A stretch of DNA of 64,000 bases from Mycobacterium basiliense. GTDB lineage: Bacteria; Actinomycetota; Actinomycetes; Mycobacteriales; Mycobacteriaceae. The position numbers and the translations under genes were made by a program. Below, piece after piece: positions 51,447-60,382 of the stretch. How positions within the stretch are numbered: the stretch's first letter is position 1; every line of letters begins with the position of its first letter. Below the pieces are notes generated by a model, which saw nothing but the letters and a program-made list of their open reading frames with translations, ran no database searches and was not told the DNA's origin. The stretch spans positions 2,480,001 through 2,544,000 of the forward strand of contig NZ_LR130759.1 in assembly GCF_900292015.1 (NCBI RefSeq), read 5' to 3'.

Positions 51447-53094
51447 CGATCGGGAGTTCGACACACCCCAGGTCTTTGGGCGATACCCCCACGGGCAGGT
51501 GGTGAGTGGCCACCACGACTGTTCTGGGTCCCAGAATTTGACCAGCACGTGGAGATAACAGATCGCGCAAGATGTAATCGGCGTCCACGGAGTCGAGGTG
51601 CTCGGTGGGTTCGTCAAGCAGCACGATTGGGGCGGGGGACAGCACCGCTCTTGCCAGTAGTAGCCGTCTGCGCTGGCCGGCCGAGACCGCCTGCGCGCCA
51701 CCGCTCAACACGGTCGAAAGACCTTCAGGCAAGCCGGCCAGCCAGCCGCCCAGGCCGACTCGCTCCAGCGCATCGGCCAGCTCGCCATCGTCGAGATCGC
51801 CCCGGACAACCAGCAAATTGTCCCGCACGGTGGTGGCGAAGATATGCGCATCTTCAGCGAAAAATCCTATACCGCGGCGCAATTCGGATTCATCGATGCG
51901 TTCGAGATCCGTTTCGTCCAGCAGCACCTGCCCACACAGCGGCGGCAGCAGTCCAGCCAGCGTCATCAACAATGTCGTCTTGCCGGCGCCGCTGGGACCC
52001 GTCACGGCGATCCGCGCGCCCGGTGCCAGGTCAATCGTCGCCCGAATTCGTTGCGCCATCGAGTGGCCGCATGACACATCGGCGGTGAGCCGGCCGGCCA
52101 CCGGCGGGTGTGGCGCGAGCGTAGCCGCTGCCGGCCGGCCATCTCGTCGAGCGAGGTCGATCAGGCGCCGCGCGGCGATGCGTGATCGGGTCAGCTGAAC
52201 CGCGGCGGCCGGGAGCGCATTCGTTGCCTCGAAAGCGGACAGCGGCAACAACATTAGGACGGCCAGTGTCGTTGGCGCGACCGCGGGCGCCAGGCCGATC
52301 CCGGCCACCACCGCGCCGAGCACGCTGAACCCGATTGCGGCGGTCGGTATGGCCTCGGCGATTGCCGCCGGTCGTGCCGCGGTGTCGACGGCGTCACCCC
52401 AGGCATGCTGTTGCCGTCGAGAGTCGGCGATGACGCTGGGCAAGACACCGGCGACGCGAAGTTCGGGTGCGTGTTCGAGGGCCACCAATGCCGACGTGTC
52501 GCGTTCGACATGATGCTGGTGGGCGAGGGCTTCGTGCGTTGCCGCCGCCCGGCCGGCAAACCAAGGCGCGACAACTCCCGCGACGATCAGGCAGATCGCT
52601 AGGACCGCAGCGGCGGGCAGGGAGATGAATCCGACTGCAACAGTCGCGGCCGGCGCCAGCACAGCGGCGACGCCGATAGGTACCAGGGCGCGCACCACTA
52701 CGTCGGCCAGTGCGTCAACGTCGGCGCCCACCCGCGCCACCAGGTCGCCGCTGGGAAGCCGGACGGCATCGGCGGCAGGCCCCGCCGCCAATCGGAGATA
52801 GATCTGTGTCCGGGCAGAGCCCGCGGCGCGAAGTGCGGTGTCGTGGCTGGCAAGTCGCTCGCAATAGTGCAAGACGCCCCGCGAGATTGCGAATGTTCGC
52901 ACCGCTACGACCGCGATGGACAAATCGAGGACCGGCGGCATCTGTGATGCGCGGGTGATCAGCCACGCCGAGATGCCCGCCAATGCCAGCGCGCTGCCCA
53001 ATGACAGCACCCCAAGCGCCACTGCGGTGGCGATGCGGGGCAGCCGAAGGCTCAGCAACTCGGCCGCAACAAGGAGCGGATCAGCTCGGCGCAT
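51385..53094 (-). CDS. cydC: ABC exporter subunit for cytochrome bd assembly, CydC
   Basis: 569 residues. Membrane domain about 20-320 followed by a nucleotide-binding domain: Walker A GPSGAGKTTLL, Q-loop region EDAHIFATTV, signature AVSAGQRRRLLLARA and Walker B IVLLDEPTEHLD. CydDC exports thiols to the outer side, needed for cytochrome bd. ATG 53094 is preferred over an upstream frame because it overlaps cydD by 14 bases and starts at the membrane domain. Its C-terminus overlaps the convergent DUF2156 gene by 62 bases. Confidence 0.93.
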   Translation of the reverse strand: MRRADPLLVAAELLSLRLPRIATAVALGVLSLGSALALAGISAWLITRASQMPPVLDLSIAVVAVRTFAISRGVLHYCERLASHDTALRAAGSARTQIYLRLAAGPAADAVRLPSGDLVARVGADVDALADVVVRALVPIGVAAVLAPAATVAVGFISLPAAAVLAICLIVAGVVAPWFAGRAAATHEALAHQHHVERDTSALVALEHAPELRVAGVLPSVIADSRRQQHAWGDAVDTAARPAAIAEAIPTAAIGFSVLGAVVAGIGLAPAVAPTTLAVLMLLPLSAFEATNALPAAAVQLTRSRIAARRLIDLARRDGRPAAATLAPHPPVAGRLTADVSCGHSMAQRIRATIDLAPGARIAVTGPSGAGKTTLLMTLAGLLPPLCGQVLLDETDLERIDESELRRGIGFFAEDAHIFATTVRDNLLVVRGDLDDGELADALERVGLGGWLAGLPEGLSTVLSGGAQAVSAGQRRRLLLARAVLSPAPIVLLDEPTEHLDSVDADYILRDLLSPRAGQILGPRTVVVATHHLPVGVSPKDLGCVELPIVKGADDAARTPVRAAPPSRA

Positions 53095-54694
53095 AGGACA
53101 CCTGCCGGTCGGACGTGACTTCCACGACACGGTCGGCAATGGCGACGACTGGCTCGCGATGGCCGATGACTACGACGGTGGCGCCGGCGCGGGCCCGTTC
53201 GACGATGGCTCGCAACACGTGGTTCTCGGTGTGACTGTCCAGGTGCGCGGTGGGCTCGTCCAGCAACAGCACCGGGGCAGGAGAGCCGAGGGTCCGGGCC
53301 AACGCCAGGCGTTGCCGTTGCCCCAGCGACAGGCCGACACCGTCGCGGCCGAGAACGGTATCCAACCCGTTGGGTAGCTCAGCAATGACCTCGTCGAATC
53401 CTGCTGCTGCACACGCACTGGCAAGATCAGGGAGGTCGCCCAGTAGGACCAGGTTGGCGCGGACTGTTCCCGGTACCAGAACCGGGCGTTGGGGCAACCA
53501 GGACAGCTGGCGCCACCAGTCGGTCAACGCCAGCTGGCGAAGGTCGGTCCCGGCGACTGTGACCCGCCCCGATGAGGGAGCGGTGAGCCCGGCGATCACC
53601 TGCATTGTGGTGCTCTTGCCCGCACCGTTCCGCCCGGTCAACACCGTCACCCGAGTCGGTTCGAGCACCGCGCTCAAGTCATCCGGCGATTGGCCGTCTC
53701 GCCCCGCCACGCTGAGCCTTTCCAGGCGAATCTGTGCGCCCCGGCCGGTCACCGCCAGTTTGCCCGTCCTCATCGCTGCTGGTTTGCCGATAAGAGCAAA
53801 CGCCCGGTCGGCGGCGCTTCTCCCGTCCTGGGCGGCATGGAATTCCACGCCGATGCGGCGCAGCGGCCAGTAGACGTCTGGAGCCAACAGCAGCACCGTC
53901 AGGCCGGCGGTCAAGCCCATCTCACCGAACACCAGTCGCAGGCCGATGCTGACTGCAACCATGGCGACGCCCAGCGTGGCCAGCAATTCGAGCACCAGGG
54001 CTGACAGGAAGGCGACCCGTAGGGTGGCCATCGCGGAACGGCGATGTGCGGCACTGAGTTCGGCGATGCGATGCTGTGGCCCCGAGGCGCGGCCCAATGC
54101 CCTGAGCGTGGGGATCCCGGCGATTAGGTCCAGCAACCGAGCCTGCAGGGTTGCCATGGCGGTCAGCGACGCGGCCGATCGCTCCGCGGTGGCCAGCCCG
54201 ATCAGCACCATGAAGATGGGTATCAACGGCAGCGTGATCGCCACGATCGCCGTCGATTTCAGGTCGTAACAGGCGATTACCGCGACGGTGGCCGGGGTCA
54301 GAATCGCGGCGAGGAGAAGGGTGGGCAGATAGCCGGTGAAATAGGGCCGCAAACCGTCGAGGCCACGGGTGACCACTACGGCTGCGGCATCACGGTGTGC
54401 GGTCGTCTCGCGAGGCTGTCGCGCTGTCACCGCCGTCAGCACCTGAACGCTGAGATCGGCGATCACCGCAGTAGCCCCACGTTGGCTCATGCGCGCTTGC
54501 AGCCAGTGCGTCACTGCCCGCAAGACCCACAGCACCAACAAGATTGACAACGATCCGAGCCACCGGCGCAAGCATTGCGTCGATTGATCGCTGACGACAT
54601 CCGCAACGATGCTGGCCAGCACGATGGCTGAGCCGATGGCGCAGCCGGAGATCACGACACCACAAGCCACCGAGGCGACCACATAGCGCCGCAA
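53081..54694 (-). CDS. cydD: ABC exporter subunit for cytochrome bd assembly, CydD
   Basis: 537 residues from TTG 54694. Six-helix membrane domain (about 1-300) and nucleotide-binding domain with Walker A GRNGAGKSTTM, signature GLSLGQRQRLALARTL and Walker B VLLLDEPTAHLD. Partner of CydC. The frame is open upstream to 54799 and encodes APLDPRLWRASAALRRY, which looks like the usual CydD N-terminus, but no ATG, GTG or TTG exists there. A CTG at 54760 overlapping the cydB stop is the likely true start (22 residues more); I list the conservative start. Confidence 0.88.
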   Translation of the reverse strand: MRRYVVASVACGVVISGCAIGSAIVLASIVADVVSDQSTQCLRRWLGSLSILLVLWVLRAVTHWLQARMSQRGATAVIADLSVQVLTAVTARQPRETTAHRDAAAVVVTRGLDGLRPYFTGYLPTLLLAAILTPATVAVIACYDLKSTAIVAITLPLIPIFMVLIGLATAERSAASLTAMATLQARLLDLIAGIPTLRALGRASGPQHRIAELSAAHRRSAMATLRVAFLSALVLELLATLGVAMVAVSIGLRLVFGEMGLTAGLTVLLLAPDVYWPLRRIGVEFHAAQDGRSAADRAFALIGKPAAMRTGKLAVTGRGAQIRLERLSVAGRDGQSPDDLSAVLEPTRVTVLTGRNGAGKSTTMQVIAGLTAPSSGRVTVAGTDLRQLALTDWWRQLSWLPQRPVLVPGTVRANLVLLGDLPDLASACAAAGFDEVIAELPNGLDTVLGRDGVGLSLGQRQRLALARTLGSPAPVLLLDEPTAHLDSHTENHVLRAIVERARAGATVVVIGHREPVVAIADRVVEVTSDRQVSYAPS

Positions 54695-54756
54695 TGCCGC
54701 CGAGGCGCGCCACAGCCTCGGGTCCAGCGGCGCCCTGCTGTACTTCTGCTTCGCGG

Positions 54757-55797
54757 TCAGGACGGGCGCCTCGCCAGACCGATCGGCGGAGGTATTCGTT
54801 CAGCGGAGATCCGTTGCCGGAAAACCCAATACGTCCACGCCTGGTAGACCACGGTCAGTGGCGCAAACAACGCCGTGACCCAGGTCATGATCTTCAAGGT
54901 GTACGGGGTCGACGAGGCGTTGTAGATTGTCAGGTTCCAGCGCTCATTCAGCGTCGACGGCACCAGGTTCGGGTACAGCACGCCGAACACGAGGACCACG
55001 ACGGCGGCGACCACCAGGGCGACGCACACGAAGGACCAGCCATCGGACACCCGGCTCCATACCAGTAGCACCGCCGCCAATTGAGCCACCACCGCGACCC
55101 CTAGCACCGCCCAGGTCCATTGCTTGCCGTAGACCAGTTGGGTCCAAACTCCGAATCCGGCAACCAGTGCCGTGACCGGAAACGACAACCAGACGGCGAA
55201 CCGGTACGCGTCGTCTCGGATCTGGCCGGCGGTCTTCAACGCGACGAACACCGCGCCGTACAGCAGAAACAGCCCGGCGGTGGCCAACCCGCCCAGCAGG
55301 GTATAGGCGTTGAGTATGTCGCCGATCGAGGCGTGGACGTGACCGCCGGCGTCGACGGGCAGGCCCCGCACCAGGACGGCAAATGCCACGCCCCACAACA
55401 CCGCCGGCAGCCAGGACCCGGCCGCGATACCGAAATCCGCCCAGCCCCGCCATTTTGGGTCGTCGATCTTGCCTCGCCACTCGATCGCCACAGCGCGCAG
55501 GATCATGCCGAACAGGATGGCCAACAGCGGCAGGTACAACGTGGAGAAGACGGTCGCATACCAGCCGGGAAATGCGGCGAACATTCCGGCGCCGGCCGTG
55601 AGCAGCCAGACCTCGTTGCCGTCCCACACCGGGCCGATGGTGTTCAGCACCGTGCGCCGATGGATCTCGGGATCGCCGGTGCCGAAATGGGCGAACGGCT
55701 GCATCAGCATCCCCACCCCGAAGTCAAAACCCTCGAGGATCAAGAAACCGAGGAAGAGCATCCCGATGACAGCGAACCACAGTTGTTGGAGTCCCAC
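54757..55797 (-). CDS. cydB: cytochrome bd oxidase subunit II
   Basis: 346 residues, same as H37Rv. Membrane partner of CydA in the bd-type menaquinol oxidase. Eight to nine helices. Seen: FLILEGFDFGVGML near the N-terminus, GPVWDGNEVWLLTAGAGMFAAFPGWYA (landmark WDGNEVWL) and GRQPWIV-type loops are on CydA. Starts 29 bases after the cydA stop. Confidence 0.96.
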   Translation of the reverse strand: MGLQQLWFAVIGMLFLGFLILEGFDFGVGMLMQPFAHFGTGDPEIHRRTVLNTIGPVWDGNEVWLLTAGAGMFAAFPGWYATVFSTLYLPLLAILFGMILRAVAIEWRGKIDDPKWRGWADFGIAAGSWLPAVLWGVAFAVLVRGLPVDAGGHVHASIGDILNAYTLLGGLATAGLFLLYGAVFVALKTAGQIRDDAYRFAVWLSFPVTALVAGFGVWTQLVYGKQWTWAVLGVAVVAQLAAVLLVWSRVSDGWSFVCVALVVAAVVVLVFGVLYPNLVPSTLNERWNLTIYNASSTPYTLKIMTWVTALFAPLTVVYQAWTYWVFRQRISAERIPPPIGLARRPS

Positions 55798-55826
55798 CGG
55801 TCATCTCCTTCCGGGGTCGGTCGGCA

Positions 55827-57284
55827 TCAGTAGGCGAACGACAGCGGTGCTACTTCGTCGTCGTCGGTGGCCTTGGGTGCGGCCGGTTCGGCGTCGTGTT
55901 CCTGCGGACCCTCGACGATGTAGCGCTTGAGCAGCCAGCACCAGATGATTGCGAGCAGCGCGTAGACCAGCGTCAACGTCACCAAAGAGGTGACTACGAA
56001 GCCGGGGGGATGGTCCGATACCGCCGCCCAGACGGTGAATCGGACCTGCTGGTCACCGGTCGGGTTAGGCACCACGATCCAGGGTTGACGGCCCATCTCG
56101 GTAAACACCCATCCCGCGCTGTTGGCCAAGAACGGGGCGGGAATGGTCAGGAGCGCAATCCAGGCGAACCAACGCTGGTGGGGAATTCGTCCGCCGCGGG
56201 TCAGCCACAGGGCAAGTAATGCGAAGAGAACCGGGATCGCGAGTAATCCGATCATGGCGCGAAACGACCAGTAGGTGACGAACAGGTTGGGCCGGTAGTC
56301 ATTGGGACCGAATCGTTGTTGGTAGTCCCGCTGCAGATTACGAACGCCCTGCAACGTCACATCGGACATGCGGCCCTCGGCAAGGAATGGCAGGACGTAG
56401 GGCACCTCGATGACACGCGTGAGGCCGTCGCAGTTGTTTTGCCGGCCAACGGTCAGGATGGAGAAGTTTGGATCGGTTTGAGTGTCGCAGAGCGACTCCG
56501 CCGAAGCCATCTTCATCGGCTGCTGCCGAAACATCAGCTTGCCCTGATGGTCGCCGGTGAAGAACAGCCCGACCGTGGCTACCAGCACAACCCAACAGCC
56601 CAGAATGGTCGCCGGGCGATACATGGCCCGGGTGCCGGGCCCGACGGGGGCGGTCTTGGAACGTACCAGCCACCAGGCGCTGACGGCGGCGACGAAGGTC
56701 CCCGCGGTCAGCAATGAGCCCAGAACCGTGTGCGAAAACGCAGCTATTGCAGTGTTGTTGGTAAGCAGCGCGGTAATACTGGTCAACTCGGCGCGGCTGG
56801 TCGCCGGGTTGTAGTGCGCTCCCACCGGGTGCTGCATGAACGAATTCGCTGAGATGATGAAGAACGCGGACACGTTCACCGCGATCGCGACGATCCAGAT
56901 GCAGGCCAGGTGCATCAGCCGGGGCAGCCTGCTCCAGCCGAAGATCCATAGTCCGAGGAATGTGGATTCGAAGAAGAAAGCCATCAGGCCTTCCATCGCC
57001 AGCGGGGCACCGAAGATATCGCCGACGAACTTCGAATACTCGCTCCAGTTCATTCCGAACTGAAATTCCTGCACGATTCCGGTAGCCACGCCGATGGCGA
57101 AGTTGATCAGGAACAGCTTCCCGAAGAACTTGGTCAGGCGATACCAGGCGGTGTTATCGGTGATCACCCATGCCGTCTGCATGATGGCGATCAGCGGAGC
57201 AAGGCCGATGGTGAGCGGAACGAAGATGAAGTGGTAGACGGTGGTGATACCGAACTGCCAACGCGAAATATCGACGACATTCAT
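55827..57284 (-). CDS. cydA: cytochrome bd oxidase subunit I
   Basis: 485 residues, same as H37Rv. It carries hemes b558, b595 and d and the quinol site; reduces O2 to water with high affinity. Seen: DISRWQFGITTVYHFIFVP with the heme His, GVATGIVQEFQFGMNWSEYS (Glu/Met ligands), QHPVGA, WRGxxx region replaced by VFTEMGRQPWIV near 390 (shown landmark GRQPWIV). A short Q-loop fits actinobacterial CydA. First gene of cydA-cydB-cydD-cydC; GGAGATGAC precedes the ATG. Confidence 0.96.
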   Translation of the reverse strand: MNVVDISRWQFGITTVYHFIFVPLTIGLAPLIAIMQTAWVITDNTAWYRLTKFFGKLFLINFAIGVATGIVQEFQFGMNWSEYSKFVGDIFGAPLAMEGLMAFFFESTFLGLWIFGWSRLPRLMHLACIWIVAIAVNVSAFFIISANSFMQHPVGAHYNPATSRAELTSITALLTNNTAIAAFSHTVLGSLLTAGTFVAAVSAWWLVRSKTAPVGPGTRAMYRPATILGCWVVLVATVGLFFTGDHQGKLMFRQQPMKMASAESLCDTQTDPNFSILTVGRQNNCDGLTRVIEVPYVLPFLAEGRMSDVTLQGVRNLQRDYQQRFGPNDYRPNLFVTYWSFRAMIGLLAIPVLFALLALWLTRGGRIPHQRWFAWIALLTIPAPFLANSAGWVFTEMGRQPWIVVPNPTGDQQVRFTVWAAVSDHPPGFVVTSLVTLTLVYALLAIIWCWLLKRYIVEGPQEHDAEPAAPKATDDDEVAPLSFAY

Positions 57285-57383
57285 CTGTCATCTCCGGAGC
57301 TTGCGGGCCGTCATAGCGTGCTACGACGAAGTGTAGTAACCGAGGTAGCGTCGCCGCTACCGTCAATCAGCGCGCCCGTGGGT

Positions 57384-57974
57384 CTATCGGCGCAGCGAGT
57401 CCACGGCCTTGCGAATGCCGAACGACGACACGATCTCGAACGTGCCGATCACCACCAACCAGATGCCCACAACGATCGCCAGGGTAATGATCGACTCGAA
57501 CGGTGCGCCCATCACCACGACGCCGGCGATCAGGCTGATCACCCCGATAAAGATCGACCATCCGCGGCCGGGCAGCGTCGGGTCGCTAATAGCCGAAACG
57601 GTGGTGGCGACCCCGCGGAAGATGAACCCGATGCCGATCCAGATGGCCAGCAGCAATACGGCGTTTCCGAAGTGTCGAAAAGCCAGCACCGCCAGGATCA
57701 GCGAAGCCGCCCCGCTGATGAACAACAGGATCCGACTGCCCGCCGAGACATGCAGGCTGAAGGCGAACATAACCTGCGCAATCCCGGTGAATACCAGGTA
57801 GACGCCAAATGCGACCGCGGCAACCAGGACCGAAATTCCCGGCCAGACCAGTATCAGGACGCCGAGGATCAGCGACAGGATTCCCGATACCAGCGTCGAC
57901 TTCCACAGATGCGGCAACAAGCTTGGGACAGGGCCTGAGACAGGTGGGGTTTCCATGGGCGCAGTGTTACACAT
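57384..57974 (-). CDS. HdeD-family (DUF308) membrane protein (Rv1624c-like)
   Basis: 196 residues from ATG 57974, close to the 195 I recall for Rv1624c; ATG 57956 is possible. Six membrane helices in three pairs, with LGVLILVWPGISVLVAAV, ISGAASLILAVLAF and GVISLIAGVVVMGAPFES repeats typical of HdeD/DUF308. In E. coli HdeD is an acid-resistance membrane protein; the role here is unknown. It ends 99 bases from cydA and is probably a separate unit. Confidence 0.85.
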   Translation of the reverse strand: MCNTAPMETPPVSGPVPSLLPHLWKSTLVSGILSLILGVLILVWPGISVLVAAVAFGVYLVFTGIAQVMFAFSLHVSAGSRILLFISGAASLILAVLAFRHFGNAVLLLAIWIGIGFIFRGVATTVSAISDPTLPGRGWSIFIGVISLIAGVVVMGAPFESIITLAIVVGIWLVVIGTFEIVSSFGIRKAVDSLRR

Positions 57975-58028
57975 GTGACGGTTCTGGCAAAGGGGTGTGC
58001 CCAAAACGCCCGGCGGGTGTGTCGGACC

Positions 58029-59357
58029 TCAGACGCGGGCCGTGGTCGGTTCCTCGGCATGCGCCTCAGAGGGTTTCTCGACGGACTTTCGGCCGATCAG
58101 GTACCAGGTGCGCATGACACCCTTCCCCTTGACGTTGATGTGCCCGCGTTCCTGCAAAACAAAGTCGGCCTTGAGGTGCTCGTAGATGTCGTCGGGCACC
58201 TGGATCTTCCCCACCGAGTCGGTGGACTCCATCCGTGATGCGACGTTGACCGCGTCGCCCCACACGTCATAGAAAAACCGGCGTGAACCCACCACGCCCG
58301 CGACGACCGGGCCGGTGGCCAGGCCAACCCGCAGGGGCACCGAACGACCGTGGGGGTCTTTCAGTCCGGCGGCGGCGTTGACCATGTCGAGCGCAAAGTC
58401 CGCTAGCGCCTGCGCATGGTCGGGCCGAGGCCGCGGCACACCGCTGACGACCATGTAGGAGTCACCGCTGACCTTGATTTTCTCTAGCTGGTGCTTGTCC
58501 ACCAATTCGTCGAACGCGCTGTAAAGGCGGTCCAGGAATCGGACGAGGTCACCCGGCGCGGTGCTACTTGCCCGCTCGGTGAAGCCGACTATGTCGGCGA
58601 ACAACACCGAGGCCTCGTCGTACTTGTCGGCAATCACGTGTCGGCCGGGGTCCTTGAGACGCTCGGCGATGCTCACTGGGAGCATGTTGGCCAGCAGCGC
58701 CTCGGAACGGTCGTACTGGCCTTCCATGATCGCTTCGGCCAGCGCGGTGTCGCGCAGGGCAAACCACACGGTCACCACCACCACGACGCAGGCAGAAATG
58801 GTGGTGATGACGAAGCCCACCGACTGTACCCAGGCCGGCTCCAACCCGGTGTTGCGTGGGACCACGAACTCCACTGTGATGATCAAGCCTGCGGCCAGGG
58901 CGGCCAGACCACTGGCCAGCACGATGTGCTCGATGCCGAGCACCAGGACCACCAGACAAGCGCCGACTAGGAAGAACAGCTGAGCACCGGACCCCGTGCC
59001 GATGCCCCAGCAGCTGGCGAAGACCGAAATATAGGCCGCGGCCACAAAAGTCAGTGGCGCTACCAGCTCACCGAAGCGGTGCAGCATCGGGACGATCGCG
59101 AAGACCGCGGCGGCGGCAATGTTGATCCACGAAATGGGCCAGATCCATGCCCCGGTAAAAAGTTGCACCACAACGAAGCTCGCGCTGACCATCACTGCCA
59201 GCCAGGCTGCGATGCTGAGCACCCTGGCCCGTCGCGCCGCACTGTGTGCGTAGTGCAAATTCAGGTCGCGGGTTTGCTCTCGCACGGCCGCAACGGAGTC
59301 CAGGCTGAGCGAGCTGTCGCACCGCCTGCGTGGGCCCCCGTACTTCTTCGCCGCCAC
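58029..59357 (-). CDS. cya: membrane-anchored class III adenylyl cyclase (Rv1625c-like)
   Basis: 442 residues from GTG. Six membrane helices (about 45-205) followed by a catalytic domain. Catalytic residues visible: metal Asp in VLFADIVGFTER, Lys in LEKIKVSGDSYMVV with the second metal Asp, the purine-site Asp in FYDVWGDAVNVASRMES with the transition-state Asn and Arg. It makes cAMP as a homodimer, as half of a mammalian-type cyclase. A TAGGCT -10 element lies 7 bases before the GTG. Divergent from pdtaR with a tRNA between. Confidence 0.95.
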   Translation of the reverse strand: MAAKKYGGPRRRCDSSLSLDSVAAVREQTRDLNLHYAHSAARRARVLSIAAWLAVMVSASFVVVQLFTGAWIWPISWINIAAAAVFAIVPMLHRFGELVAPLTFVAAAYISVFASCWGIGTGSGAQLFFLVGACLVVLVLGIEHIVLASGLAALAAGLIITVEFVVPRNTGLEPAWVQSVGFVITTISACVVVVVTVWFALRDTALAEAIMEGQYDRSEALLANMLPVSIAERLKDPGRHVIADKYDEASVLFADIVGFTERASSTAPGDLVRFLDRLYSAFDELVDKHQLEKIKVSGDSYMVVSGVPRPRPDHAQALADFALDMVNAAAGLKDPHGRSVPLRVGLATGPVVAGVVGSRRFFYDVWGDAVNVASRMESTDSVGKIQVPDDIYEHLKADFVLQERGHINVKGKGVMRTWYLIGRKSVEKPSEAHAEEPTTARV

Positions 59358-59364
59358 GGCTCAA

Positions 59365-59370
59365 AGCCTA
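59365..59370 (-). promoter_or_regulatory. -10 element for leaderless cya transcript
   Basis: TAGGCT on the minus strand, exactly 7 bases before the GTG of cya, no Shine-Dalgarno in between. Fits TANNNT. Confidence 0.6.
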
Positions 59371-59446
59371 CCGGCGAGCTTCCGGTTTACGCAGCGTGAC
59401 GGCGATGTCCGGGCTTGCGGGCAGCGTCGCTACCCGCAGGTTGTCC

Positions 59447-59523
59447 TGGTGCCCTCGGTGAGATTCGAACTCACACTGTACGGGTTTTGAATCCGTTTCC
59501 TCTGCCAGTTGGGATACGAGGGC
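59447..59523 (-). tRNA. tRNA-Leu (anticodon CAA)
   Basis: Read on the minus strand: acceptor arms GCCCTCG and CGAGGGC pair perfectly, the T-arm is GTGAG-TTCGAAT-CTCAC, and the anticodon loop TTCAAAA carries CAA. Discriminator A and an encoded CCA follow (59447-59450). The variable loop is only about 5 bases, unlike the long arm of normal leucine tRNAs, and the last anticodon-stem pair is A-C. H37Rv has a tRNA-Leu at this place as I recall. Confidence 0.88.
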
Positions 59524-59650
59524 GTGCAGCGTTCCGGCTTCGCGGTACTACCTTAGAGGAGCTTCCAACCATAGAGGATTCGTGTCGTCATCCCGACTCA
59601 CCGCCCCCCCAAGGTTCCTGATCGCGGCCCGCCACGACACAATATCCGTC

Positions 59651-60271
59651 ATGACCGGCCCCACCACCGACGCCGCCGCCGCTGTGCCGACACGCCGAGT
59701 TCTGATCGCGGAAGACGAAGCGCTCATCCGCATGGACTTGGCCGAGATGCTGCGGGAGGAGGGGTACGACATCGTCGGGGAAGCCGGGGATGGCCAAGAG
59801 GCCGTCGAATTGGCCGAGCTGCACAGGCCTGATCTGGTGATCATGGACGTGAAGATGCCCCGCCGGGATGGGATCGACGCTGCGTCTGAGATCGCCAGCA
59901 AGCGCATCGCCCCAATCGTGGTGCTCACCGCGTTCAGTCAGCGCGACCTGGTCGAACGTGCTCGGGACGCCGGAGCGATGGCGTACCTGGTGAAGCCGTT
60001 CACCGTGAGCGACCTGATTCCGGCCATCGAACTGGCGGTCAGCCGTTTCCGAGAGATCACGGCGCTGGAAAACGAGGTTGCCACGCTGTCCGACCGCCTG
60101 GAAACCCGCAAGCTGGTCGAACGTGCCAAGGGCTTGCTGCAGGCCAAGCAGGGCATGACCGAGCCGGAGGCGTTCAAGTGGATTCAGCGGGCGGCCATGG
60201 ATCGCCGGACCACCATGAAGCGGGTGGCCGAGGTGGTCTTGGAAACCCTGGACCCGCCCAACGACGCCTAG
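59651..60271 (+). CDS. pdtaR: two-component response regulator with ANTAR RNA-binding domain
   Basis: 206 residues. Receiver domain about 17-130 with the acidic pair in VLIAEDEALIR, phospho-Asp in LVIMDVKMPRRDG, Thr in VVLTAFSQ and Lys in YLVKPFT. An ANTAR domain (about 140-200: RKLVERAKGLLQAKQGMTEPEA) binds hairpins in nascent RNA as an antiterminator. Partner kinase PdtaS is elsewhere. ATG 59651 is chosen; CACAAT lies 7 bases upstream as a possible leaderless -10. Rv1626-like. Confidence 0.95.
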   Translation: MTGPTTDAAAAVPTRRVLIAEDEALIRMDLAEMLREEGYDIVGEAGDGQEAVELAELHRPDLVIMDVKMPRRDGIDAASEIASKRIAPIVVLTAFSQRDLVERARDAGAMAYLVKPFTVSDLIPAIELAVSRFREITALENEVATLSDRLETRKLVERAKGLLQAKQGMTEPEAFKWIQRAAMDRRTTMKRVAEVVLETLDPPNDA

Positions 60272-60301
60272 CCCGGGACGGGGCGTCCCGCACAGGGTGC
60301 G

Positions 60302-60358
60302 CGAGATCGACGTTTGGCAGACAAAGTGCGAGAGGCGACCTGCAAAACGTCGATCTCG
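60302..60358. terminator. long hairpin between convergent genes
   Basis: Arms 60302-60320 and 60340-60358 are 19 bases each with a single mismatch, around a 19-base loop. The core reads CGAGATCGACGTTT and its complement. It is centred between the pdtaR stop (60271) and the thiolase gene stop (60383). A smaller GGGACG/CGTCCC hairpin sits at about 60275-60289. Likely bidirectional terminator or an interspersed palindromic element. Confidence 0.6.
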
Positions 60359-60382
60359 GCGAAAATGGCGGCGCACCCGCGC

